DNA from: Coprinellus micaceus
Lineage: Eukaryota; Basidiomycota; Agaricomycetes; Agaricales; Psathyrellaceae
Length of the DNA stretch: 64,000 bases
Direction: 5' to 3'
NCBI GenBank assembly: GCA_951394405.1
Contig: OX596338.1
Span: forward strand, 2,356,001 to 2,420,000
Shown: positions 54,401 through 63,421 of the stretch, piece after piece
Layout: each line of letters starts with the position of its first letter
Position numbering within the stretch: position 1 is the first letter of the stretch
Translations under genes and position numbers: made by a program
Notes under the pieces: generated by a model
What the model was told of the DNA's origin: nothing
Database searches by the model: none
What the model saw: the letters and a program-made list of their open reading frames with translations, nothing else

Positions 54401-55939
54401 CTAATCCAAATTCACACCAAACCGATCCACGTCAAACGAGATGTCATCGAAGTGCAACGAGTCGAGCTGCATTTCGAAACTAAGATCGCCGTCCCCCCCC
54501 TCATCCTGTGACGCCCGCCCCAATGGCCGTCGAGCCGTGGGCATCGTGTACGATGTAGAGGTTGAGGTGGAGATTTTAGATGTTGGTGAAAAGAAGGAAT
54601 AGCTTCCTGCTGTGATACTACGGCCAGATTCAGTTGGGGCGACGATGCCCAATCCAGTCTCAAAGTCGCCAAAGTCGAGCTGGACTTTCTGGCCTTCGTC
54701 GTGGAAGGCCAAGGTGCTTTTCCGCGTGAGGTTTGATCGAAGCGGCGCGTCCTCGGTGCTGGTGGTGGGTGTCTGGGGCCCGGAGGACTCTGATGAGGTT
54801 GAGGTTGAAGGTAGGCTAGACGATTTACGCCTAAGGGTTGGTGTTGTCCTCCCAGTTTCTGAGCCGCGATTCATATCGTCGCGTGCGTCGTGATTCAGAT
54901 TCGAATCGTGACTGGGTTGGGATGAAAACGAGAACATTCTCTGGATCTTGAGTTTGTTGAAGCGTTTGAATGTTTTGCTTAGCGTCGCGTTCGAGGCCCT
55001 TGGGTGCGGTAATCTGCTTGGCAGGGCGTTGGTGGATACCGAGTCGGATGACCGGCGTGGGGAAATGTCATAGGAAGCGAATCGTGGCTTGATGCTGGAG
55101 GAGGTTGACTGGGAGGCGATGATAGGTTCAGATGGTGAAGGGGCGGTAGGTGCGCCGTATACGCCCACAAGCGCTAAAGATGGTTGGGACTTGGACGAGG
55201 GACTAAAGAGTTGCGATAACCGCCTCGAAACCCGGCCGCCTGGTCTGGGCGACGTCGACTGGTTGGACTCCGCGTCGGTCTCCTCTCGGCGCATCGCCCA
55301 GCTCATGCTCGATGACGGCCGCGGGGGCAGATTGTCCTGCCCTCGGGATTTTGATGAACGAAAGGAGAGTGTGCCTGTAAATGAGCGGAACGCTTGGGTC
55401 GCGCGTGCCTTGAACGTTCCAGTGCGTTTCACGGTCGAGGGCTGCCGAGGCGCCTCCTGCTCATCCTCGGCGTCGACCATGTAGCGTCTTCTGCGACTCA
55501 CTTTCACGACCTCGACGACGTCTGAATCGGCGGCTGAAGTGAAGGAAGGCGCAATGGGGCTGGGTGGGCCTGAATTGGGGAGTCGATCGTGTGGCTGGTT
55601 CTCATTTTCAGAGTCCCAATCTAGGTCCGAGTCCGAGTCTAATGCTGCATGCTCAATGTTGAAGTCCTTGGACATTAGGTTGTCGACAATGGAACGGGTT
55701 TCCATATTGCGTCGGGCGATCGCAGCGTCCATGGCTGCAATGTCGTCGTCATAGGAGCTCGAGGGGTCGAATGCGTGGTCGTCTGTATCGAGGTGGATGT
55801 GCTGCTGAATCTGCTTGTCGATGGGGAGGGCCGCGTCGAAGCAACACCAGGTTGGGGTCTCGTCCTCCTCGGGGGGTACTATGAACACATGGGGCATCTG
55901 GAAACCAGGGGCGGCCGTGAAGACGTCGTCCTGGGACAT
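54401..55939 (-). CDS. Uncharacterised disordered Ser-rich basidiomycete protein
   Basis: A 512-codon frame without introns. The N-terminus MSQDDVFTAAPGFQMPHVFI then VPPEEDETPTWCCFDAALPI and MDAAIARRNMETRSIVDNLM looks ordered. The rest is Ser/Arg-rich, with many potential phosphosites (RRLSQLFSPSSK, SPRRSSDS, RTTPTLRRKSSSLPSTS). A short ordered-looking C-terminus reads DLSFEMQLDSLHFDDISFDV. SFDV/HFDDI repeats at the end and the paired Cys at WCCF are notable. The family is not recognised. Clean frame and length make it a real gene. Confidence 0.7.
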   Translation of the reverse strand: MSQDDVFTAAPGFQMPHVFIVPPEEDETPTWCCFDAALPIDKQIQQHIHLDTDDHAFDPSSSYDDDIAAMDAAIARRNMETRSIVDNLMSKDFNIEHAALDSDSDLDWDSENENQPHDRLPNSGPPSPIAPSFTSAADSDVVEVVKVSRRRRYMVDAEDEQEAPRQPSTVKRTGTFKARATQAFRSFTGTLSFRSSKSRGQDNLPPRPSSSMSWAMRREETDAESNQSTSPRPGGRVSRRLSQLFSPSSKSQPSLALVGVYGAPTAPSPSEPIIASQSTSSSIKPRFASYDISPRRSSDSVSTNALPSRLPHPRASNATLSKTFKRFNKLKIQRMFSFSSQPSHDSNLNHDARDDMNRGSETGRTTPTLRRKSSSLPSTSTSSESSGPQTPTTSTEDAPLRSNLTRKSTLAFHDEGQKVQLDFGDFETGLGIVAPTESGRSITAGSYSFFSPTSKISTSTSTSYTMPTARRPLGRASQDEGGDGDLSFEMQLDSLHFDDISFDVDRFGVNLD

Positions 55940-56086
55940 TTCCTGGAATCTGCAGGGGGAAAGGAGTGAAGAGGCCGATTCTGGAGTGGTCGGGGAGAGG
56001 AGGAGGAGAGGATGATTGGAACTGAGCCAGTTCCCAAAACATTTGAACCGTCAGCCATTGATCACGTGGTCCTGGACCCTTGCTTC
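55940..56086. promoter_or_regulatory. Divergent promoter region
   Basis: 147 bases between the disordered-protein start and the tRNase Z remnant start. Confidence 0.35.
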
Positions 56087-56296
56087 ATGCTCTCATCAGG
56101 GCGCTTACGCTCCTTGCCCTCCAGACTCTTCAACGCCCAGTTTCGAACCTACAGGTCCGCTGCAGACCCCAACATGGCTCGTAGCCAGATGTCCGTCATG
56201 TTCCTTGGCACAGCGAGCGGAGGAGGCCCATCGGACACGAGAAATATCCCCTTCATACGTAGCTTTGTGGAATACGAGAACACTTTCCATTCATAA
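56087..56296 (+). pseudogene. Truncated N-terminal fragment of tRNase Z (RNase Z)
   Basis: ATG 56087 opens MLSSGRLRSLPSRLFNAQFR then TYRS, a basic amphipathic start suggestive of a mitochondrial presequence. MARSQMSVMFLGTASGGGPS then DTRN follows. This FLGTxSGGxPxxxRN block is the first strand and loop of the metallo-beta-lactamase fold in tRNase Z, the enzyme that removes 3' trailers from pre-tRNAs. Immediately after DTRN the homology ends, and a stop follows 17 codons later. The HxHxDH metal site and the rest of the fold were not found downstream in this window. The fragment cannot be catalytic; an unrecognised long intron with the rest further right cannot be fully excluded. Confidence 0.55.
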
Positions 56297-56617
56297 CGTT
56301 TCGTGGAATGACAAAGAGCGGTAACATGCAAATGAGGGCGATTGGCGAGGCACTTAAGTCTACGGTTTGGAATCGAAGCAAAGAAGAGAAAAACGGACCA
56401 GAGGAAACGAATATGCAAGTCCATCAAAAAGCGAGACGCAAAAAGGGGCTGGAGAAAACGAGGAAAACGTTAAGTAGTTGGATTGTGGCATGCTTGAGGC
56501 GCTCAAAAGTTGAAGCCATATGGGGGAGTACCACCGTGGAACTGATTATTGAGCGGCTGAGGACTTGAAATGCCGTTAGCATGGCGAATGGATTCAGACC
56601 TTCACCGGAATCACTCA
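56297..56617. other. Intergenic after the tRNase Z fragment
   Basis: About 320 purine-rich bases. No continuation of tRNase Z is found. The sequence change just after the DTRN codons (about 56245) may mark an insertion or deletion breakpoint. Confidence 0.4.
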
Positions 56618-58144
56618 CTAGCTTGGAATGTGCTGTGCGGGCCAGGCAGGGAAAGCGGAGGGCAAGTCCAAAGTCATGTTGTTCGTCATCAGCTGTCCAC
56701 TAGTTATGTAGTCGTTCATAGTCATGTTGTTGTTCACCATCGCCTGGCCATGCTGTCCATGGCCATGTCCAGTCATGTAGTCGTTTGCCCAGCCGTTAGT
56801 CATGTAGCCGTTCGCCATCAGCTGTCCACTAGTCATGTAGTCGTTCATCATCGCCTGGCCAAGTTGTCCAATGCCAGCCTGCCATTGAAGAGACTCCATA
56901 CCGGGTGGCAGCGTCCGGGAAGTAGAAGCGGGGGCGGCAGATGGAGCTTGAGGGCGCATCGGAAACCAGGCGGGTGAAGTGGAGGCCTGAGAGGGTGAGT
57001 TCCAAGACGTGTTGTTTGTCGTCGCCTGTGAGTACTGTCCAGGGCCAGCTTGCACTTGAAGTAGCGCCGTACTGGGTTGACTTGTGAAAGGTGCCGCTGA
57101 GAGGCCCTGATCCTGGAGAGACGGTGACAATGGGAACGGCAAGAGCGCTGTGGACGCCGGCACCACCTCGATGGATGGTTGATGGAAGGACGGACCACAC
57201 AGAGACGGGCCAGATGATGAGGGCGCGGACACAGAGATGGTAGTGGGTGCGCTGGTTCGAGGAGGCGCCAACGCGGACAGGGCCGCGGCTTCCTTGGTTC
57301 CGGGTGGCGCATAAAAAATAGGGTCAATCTTGACATCTTTGGAAACAACCTCATCTGCCGTGCCGTAGGCCTTCATCACCTTTAGAAGCATACATGCGGC
57401 CAACCGGTCGGTCCTCCATTCCCGTAGGCACATCGCAGGCTTTTTTGGGGTAGGTTGGCCCAGCTCCGTCGCAAGAGCCTCGGCCAGGATGACGTCTGAG
57501 GCGAACTCCACTTCACCTGGAACGTCAATAATCCGAGAACAGTCGCAGTTCTTCCCGGAAAGAGGTGCTGGAATTTGGCCCTGTGGTAGGTAAGATCCGT
57601 GTGAGACCAGCAGAGCCTCGTGCTTCATGCAGTGGAGCAGGTCGAAATTATGCGTCGCAACCAGATGATTGATGAGATCAGACACGTCCGCAAAGGACTC
57701 GATGTGGCGACATTCTGGGTACGGGCACGCAGATGCCTTCTTCCAAGTAGCCGGCAGATTCCTGCGCCTGGGGTTCATCAAGTGCGCAGCCACGAAATGG
57801 CCCTTCAGACCCTTGGAGGTAGTATAGACGCTGCAGGGGATCCCGGTCAGTTCAATGATCACATGCTATGTTATATAGACGGACCGGTACCGGGTAGCTA
57901 AGGGCAGCTCAGGGTCCCAGAAACAACCCACGCAGAAGAACTGCAGGATCTTTCTGGTCTTGAGCAAGCGAAAGCCCAATTGGTCGAATACATCGGAATT
58001 GCCAGACACTTTCGGCCGGGACCAGTACTTGGTGTCGGCAAGAAGGGAGTGAGTCTGGATGCACTCCTCCATATGCTTCACAATGACGTCTTGAGGCGCG
58101 TCAAACCCCCGGTTGCATATCGCGCAGTCATAGAGATCTGCCAT
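56618..58144 (-). CDS. Uncharacterised C2H2-like zinc-finger protein with repeated tail
   Basis: Exon 1 from ATG 58144 reads MADLYDCAICNRGFDAPQDV then IVKHMEECIQTHS, a C-x2-C...H-x3-C-type finger, and QLGFRLLKTRKILQFFCVGC. After an intron near 57845-57890 comes YTTSKGLKGHFVAAHLMNPR then CPYPECRHIESFADVSDLIN followed by HLVATHN, a second C2H2-like finger. Next is a region with FASDVILAEALATELGQP, then a Pro/Ser/Thr-rich segment. The last 90 residues are built from repeats of N(D/G)YMTSGQLM and GQxGQAM(V/M)N, ending FPAWPAQHIPS. No family is recognised. A DNA- or RNA-binding role is only inferred from the fingers. Confidence 0.6.
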
Positions 58145-58531
58145 TGACGATCATGAAGTCAGTCAGAAACTCTGCCAGGCATCCAGTGCCAACTCCTTAC
58201 CATGCTGGTGGGCGGGCGTGTTTGATTCCATTGGGCGAGATTCCATTGGGCGAGATTCAAAAATGTTGGTACAGGACTAAGCGAGATGGTAGAAAGGGAG
58301 TATTGACCAAGGTGCACTCCGAGTCCGCGTTGTGGTCACTGCATGTCACACGTCGCGTGACCGCGTTAGTCACGCGCCAGTCACGGTCACGTTCGCAGCC
58401 TTGCTGCTTCAGATATCCAGATCGTAAACAAGTCCCTGCTCATCGTTGTTAAACACACCACCCTACTAGTCTGTCGCTGTCGAACCCATCGTCGAACAGG
58501 CCCTCATCATCCTTTCCTTATCGCTCCTTCC
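58145..58531. promoter_or_regulatory. Divergent promoter, zinc-finger gene and GATA-like gene
   Basis: 387 bases between divergent starts. It contains a duplicated phrase attccattgggcgagattc near 58226-58258 and repeated gtcacg/cgtgac words near 58345-58390 (tcacacgtcgcgtgaccg, gtcacgcgccagtcacgg), which may be binding sites. Confidence 0.45.
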
Positions 58532-59432
58532 ATGGCCCCGAACAAAGAGGAGCGAAATGGAAAGGGAAGCGCGAAAGAAGAGAATCATGAAGACGACAGG
58601 CACAAGCCCGACACACACCACGCATCCCGCAACAACATGGTCATCGCAGCCACAGGCCCAGGCGACGTGGGCGCTGGAGCTGGCGGAGGATTTTGGGGGA
58701 TGGGAATGGGGGGCTTCTCTGTAGGCACTGGCATCTTCGAGGAGCCCACCTTCCAGCAACAAGGCCTTCTACCCATGGGCCTGATGGATGTGCCAGTGTG
58801 GATGGGTGAAGGGAGCCCTGTAGGTGACCCCCAAATGCACCAACGACAGTTCACTGCCAATCCCACCTCCGCTATCGACTTCCACATCCCTTTCAACGGA
58901 GGCAGCTTTGAGGGTCTAGGAGTTGACGACGGTGGTGGTACTAGTGCCGGAACCAGCAGCAGTGCGAGCACGGCCATAACCCCTAATGCCAATGAGACCT
59001 GTGTGTCCCCGGGCCAACAAGGAGCGCAGCAGCAGACGCCGGGAACGTGGGAGAATCTCGGACCCCAACTGTGGAAGTGGAAGCCCAACGCAGCACTTGC
59101 AAGAATAAGAATTGGGTCAGGTCTAAGCAGAGCAAGAGTAATATATCCCAGTCAGTGCCCGAACTGCAAGGTGAAGGAACCTGCGATGGGTTGGAGACAC
59201 GACGCCGAACAGCCAGGCGGCTACGTATGTGAGGCGTGCCACAGATACAAAGTCGGTCCTGTTCTTATTCATCTTTTGAGCTGAGAGCTGATGACCTGCT
59301 CAGAAGACTCACGGCACCCCCAGGCCACTAGAATTGGAGCATGCAGCTAGTCTTCGTAGGAAGAAACAACCTGCTCCCATCGTTGAGGGTGAGCCGAAGC
59401 GGAAGAGGGGCAGGCCGAAGAAGACTGAGTAG
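58532..59432 (+). CDS. GATA-like zinc-finger transcription factor with AT-hook
   Basis: ATG 58532 gives MAPNKEERNGKGSAKEENHE, then a Gly/Met-rich region (GAGAGGGFWGMGMGGFSVGT) and a Thr/Ser/Gln-rich segment. A single finger follows: CPNCKVKEPAMGWRHDAEQP then GGYVCEACHRYK. It has the C-x2-C...C-x2-C GATA pattern, with Trp at the expected place and a loop of 20 residues, slightly longer than the canonical 17-18. An intron (gtcggt...ctcag) joins to KTHGTPRPLELEHAASLRRK and a basic tail, EPKRKRGRPKKTE, whose RGRPKK is an AT-hook. The stop is at 59430-59432. A nuclear DNA-binding regulator is likely; target genes are unknown. Confidence 0.72.
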
Positions 59433-60167
59433 TCGGTCTTCGTGGATGTTCGTCCCGTGGACAACCGTTGTGGTGTTCCTTCGCCTGTGGGTGTTTGCAA
59501 CTGGCTGGGAGTGATCGCTTGAAGATGGTGGTGGTGGTGGTGGGTAGAGTCAGAAGAAGGAAAGCTTTCATATGAAGAGGGAACACGGGCAACCTCGGTT
59601 GCTGTTGAAGAATAAATGAAGAGGGATAGGAAAACCTTGAGCAGCGGTCTCTTCGCCATCTCAGGGACTACCCAGTGTACTTGTATTTGTTTTCGTGTCT
59701 CACTTTCTCTCGTTGCCTCGTCCGCGGCCTCTGTGTATAATGTGTACTGTTATAATGTGTAAAGTAGTGTACAAATAGAAAGCCCTGTACTCCTAGACGA
59801 GCGGACTTTGCCTTCTGAACATTGTCATCACTTTCGTCATCTTCCTCTTCATCATCCGATTCTGAACGTCGACCCGACAGGAAACCCTCTCGCTCAGTAT
59901 CCTGGCCTTCCAATCGACTTCCACAGGTATCTTGAAGGAGGATGGACCCACCGTCGTCGGCGGATGATGGGCCTGGTTCTGTGAGAATGGCCTCTGCCAA
60001 CTGTTCTACATTAGCACTCCTGACAAGGCAAGGAGGACGATTCATCTGATTTTCTTAGCGAGACGTGATGAAATAATGTTATTTTGTCACGGCTCATGGT
60101 CCCCTGTGCTCTAAAGCGATCGTCCGTTAAGTAGCGACTGTAGAGCGCAAGGTTTCGGCATCCCAGC
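59433..60167. other. Intergenic with an acidic minus-strand frame
   Basis: About 735 bases between convergent genes. A 126-codon minus frame (60045-59668) contains a run of Asp/Glu (ESDDEEEDDESDD) but no domain. Two ttataatgtgta words near 59740-59760 form a short direct repeat. Confidence 0.35.
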
Positions 60168-60592
60168 TTATGCAATGGTGTACTTTCCGTAGTCCTTCTC
60201 AGGATCATAAACCTATTCCACAAATGAGTATCGGGCAGAGCTTCAACAGATCCAGTGCGACTAACCTCCCATCGCGACACAGGAAAGATGTGCTTATTTC
60301 GGTTATACCAGCTTCGTTCCACAACCTTTCCAGCATGGGATTCGTCCTTCTCCTTCGTCGCATCCGACAACAGTCTGACGTCGTCGTGGACATTCCAAGG
60401 CATTTTGACTCGGTGCATCATACCAGAGGATTTCGAGTGGCGCCAAGACCGTGCTCTGCCGGTTGACATTTGTTCGGCTGGGATTTGCCATGATTGTTTC
60501 CCGTGTGCGTCTTTCCAATCTCCAACGTCATTCGCCGTTGCTCTTCCCGAACTGCGAGGATGGCCGCTGGCCGTTCCTCTGTTCCTCGTCAT
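60168..60592 (-). CDS. Short conserved protein with [23 protein letters not shown] C-terminus
   Basis: Exon 1 from ATG 60592 (an upstream ATG at 60622 is possible) reads [20 protein letters not shown], then [38 protein letters not shown] and [18 protein letters not shown] ~50-base intron (gtagtc...aatag) leads to exon 2, [13 protein letters not shown], with stop at 60168-60170. About 123 residues. The C-terminal block has the strong, non-repetitive look of a conserved eukaryotic motif, but I cannot name the family. It is basic and probably nuclear; no membrane segment or signal. Confidence 0.6.
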
Positions 60593-61316
60593 GGTTCCCC
60601 CCAAGGGTTTCACAGTGATCAATCTGTGGTATGTCCCTGCGTTTCTTATGTTTATATGACTAATCTCAATCTAGACCAATGGCAAGTACGGTATCAACAT
60701 ACATCGATTGCCCATTCAAGACCCTCTTCTTGCTGACGTTTTGGAATGGTTTAGAGCCGGTGGGGGTGGCCCTTGACTACGTCCTACCTTTCGTATGTCT
60801 GCCTCTACCGCACGTGAGAAACGAACTTCGTTATCGCCAGTCCCTTTTAGCTGACCGTTCTTTGGCAGGACCGTCGATACAACGCGGGTCCGCGGTTTCG
60901 TCTCGCTTGCGTCTGCGTCGCTGAGAGCCCTCTTCTCTAATTCTGTAAAATCCGATTTCTGCCTCCTCTGTGTTCTCTTGCTACTCCCTAATCGGCGACG
61001 TTCGCTCTCTTTGCTCCAACCCGGGCGCATATGGATGTCCTGTGCCTGTCCAGCCCTTTGCGCAACTTGAGCCCATGTGTTTCTGTGTAGGTGATGCCTC
61101 CATATGCCCCTTTTGTGTCTTGTGAGCTGGTTCTTCGTGCCCCCTTCCGTCCGTGCGATATGACGATTGGGGATCTGTTTCCAACGTGGACATTCGAGTC
61201 CCCGATTGGCTATTGTGCACAGCCTGTTTCGGCGAATCGCCTGGCCGATTAGGACTCCCCGTTTATTACGAGTATCGTCAGCTGTCCGTGATGTGCTGTT
61301 TCCTGCCCCGCCTGCG
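60593..61316. other. Intergenic, possibly part of a decayed gene
   Basis: Plus-strand frames such as VPDWLLCTACFGESPGRLGL (about 61197-61260) and CPF.C-like words (near 61110) hint at the 5' part of the relic that follows, but stops interrupt them. Confidence 0.35.
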
Positions 61317-62377
61317 ATGATTCATCACTCAAAGCGACTCCAGGTGGCTCGCTCGTACCCTCACGCCCTCTCTGTCCTTCTAAATGAGGATCTCATTTTT
61401 CTCGTCTTATTCCTATTGGATTGGCCATGCCTCTTCATTTCTGCTCAAGCCTCTCACGCCACCAGGACCCTCCCCCAGACTGAGATGCTCAACCGCTTCA
61501 GAATATTGTTGCGCCCTTTCGTTGTCCCCACTCTCTTCAACGTGTTCATGCAGGCACTACGTGCCTGTCGTGGCAGTATCACTGGTGAGCTGCCATACGT
61601 GTTTCTCCTGCTTGGAAAGCCCCCTGTCAATGCAGTGGCCTTCAATCGAGTAGCTGGCTCTCTCCCGAGCCAGTGACCTCGCGTACGGAAGTCGCCCCCA
61701 GCTTGGTATTTGCACATCCTGGTACCTCGTAGTCGATTCATGGGGTTTCGGGGTTGGTTGTAGGAGAACAAATACTGCCAGGAGTACGAGCTTGTGGTGG
61801 CACCTGCATTTAGGAAGTCTACCTCTCGGATCGTCGTGTATAGCCGTCCGCCTGCTGGGCACTTGAAACATTGTGTTACGTTGCCAGTGAGTACATGTCC
61901 TCCCTATACCAGCACAAAGCTGATTGCTTCCGCACGATTCAGTGCTTCGTCGCCGTTCACATCGTGAAGACAAACATTATCCACGCCTGTCTCTCTTCGC
62001 CGTTCACTTCCCAGACCAACCTCATTACTGGAACCACGGTTGCCTCCTTCTTCCCAGATCTCACTGATCATCGGGTCTGCCTGGGCAACCGGAAGCTACT
62101 TGATGGTGTCCCAGCTCACAAACCGTATCTCATCACCTGCGCAGATCAGTACCTGTCCACCTATGCGTGCGGATCTACCTGCCCAGCAGATCCCCACCTA
62201 CGACCGTCTCACCAGCAATTCAAGTATTTTCACTTCCACGAAGATGACACCAGTCAGTGGATTGTGTACTCGACTTGTACCCCACGTGTGGCGTTGAAGG
62301 CACTCAGTTATCGAGGGAGGTGTTGTAACCCGCACTGTGGGAGGAGTAGCGATCCGTTTGAAAAGGGAGAAGAGTAG
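61317..62377 (+). pseudogene. Decayed member of an uncharacterised agaricomycete family
   Basis: Plus-strand pieces read MLNRFRILLRPFVVPTLFNV then FMQALRACRGSITG; WYLHILVPRSRFMGFRGWL followed by TAG and ENKYCQEYELVVAPAFRKST; and IVKTNIIHACLSSPFTSQTN then TTVASFFPDLTDHRVCLGNR. In order, these resemble a mushroom-lineage family I know only as hypothetical proteins (an LxRLRILLxPF start, SITG, then DLxIxVP and FYPxLT...NR). An in-frame TAG follows FRGWL, and the frame shifts between HCVTLP (about 61880) and the last piece. The final part stays open to 62377 and is Cys-rich (CCNPHCGR). A living gene with unusual splicing is the alternative. Confidence 0.38.
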
Positions 62378-62420
62378 ATCGGGATTGTCAAGTGGATTCG
62401 TATGATTCTCCTGTACCTAT

Positions 62421-63060
62421 TTACGTTCCAAGGTATGCTACCACATATCGACATCTCCCGACGCCTTGTTGATTCCCCCAGGCTGTCGTCCTTTCCTTTG
62501 TTGAGTCCGAGAGACGCGCGAATCCACGCGCCCGTGTCCTCCTTGATAAATTAGAAATGGGTTTGATATTGCGAGTCAAAATGCTGAGGGTAAAATTGCC
62601 ACGCATAGCGGTGGCCCACAGCTGGACGGTTGTTGGGGTATTGGCGTCGGCGTCACGGTCCTGTATCGTCGACAACACGCTCATGAGGACGAGGAAGCCG
62701 TCCATCTCACGGAACACGCCTCTGGTGAATGAGTCTTGGGTCGTGATACGGTGAATTTCCGACAGAATCTAAGCGCCCGGTCAGCGTCACACTATCTTCT
62801 CATCCATACGGTTCGGTGGACGCACCTCCCCCTTCACGACCTGCGTGTCCGCCATCTTCAAGTTCTCCACTGAGTTCCGCATGAGCTGGACCAGCACATC
62901 TCTGGCGAAGTCCTCTGGTGTCTGCACATCTTCCTCCTCTACTGACGGGAACGCCGCTGACGGCGAGCGGGGTGAGAGTTGTAGGCGGGTGCATAGTTGT
63001 GTGTGATAGTTAGAAGGGGGGGTTGGTTGGCTGGCGCCGGCGGTGATAATGGTGAGGGAC
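62421..63060 (-). pseudogene. Orphan N-terminal fragment of a BEACH-domain protein
   Basis: Two minus-strand exons read PSAAFPSVEEEDVQTPEDFA, RDVLVQLMRNSVENLKMADT then QVVKGE, and, after an intact gtgcgt...ttag intron at about 62769-62826, ILSEIHRITTQDSFTRGVFR, EMDGFLVLMSVLSTIQDRD. This EIHRI...FREMDGFLVLMSVLS segment is the N-terminus of large BEACH proteins (Alfy/Bph1 type, vesicle trafficking). The frame ends at 62421, while the family normally runs on for some 2000 residues or more; the next gene remnant on the left is on the other strand. No in-frame ATG was found upstream of the first piece. It looks like a duplicated or broken 5' end. Confidence 0.55.
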
Positions 63061-63421
63061 AGACATCAGCGCGTGCTGAAACGCGACAACGATCTCTCGT
63101 TTCCTCCTACCACCATCACAGCTCGCAATGGCAGCTCATATCAATGCACGGAATGGCTTCCAATATCCAAGACGACGCTACCCATCGGACATAAGACGCG
63201 TCCTTCACGAACCTGGGGGAGATTAGTCTTTGTGAGGGAACGGCAATGTCTTTGTGATTTCAATCGAGGTACGTGGCAACTACAGGCTGGGAATCTAGAG
63301 AGCCTCAAGGGGACATCAAGGCCACACGTGCAGACACAGGAGCCTGAAGACATGGTGAGCGTCGGTGAGGGCTTGGGGCGACTGCTAGTGACTCACCTTC
63401 TGATAGTATCACGTCCTCAAA
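63061..63421. other. Intergenic
   Basis: About 360 bases between the BEACH fragment and the Gln/Ala-repeat gene. No feature recognised. Confidence 0.4.

Noticed and set aside
59668..60045. Minus-strand frame with an Asp/Glu-rich run
   Set aside because: It has no domain, its 3' half is low complexity, and the stop of the conserved short gene at 60168 prevents it from being that gene's extension. It may be UTR.
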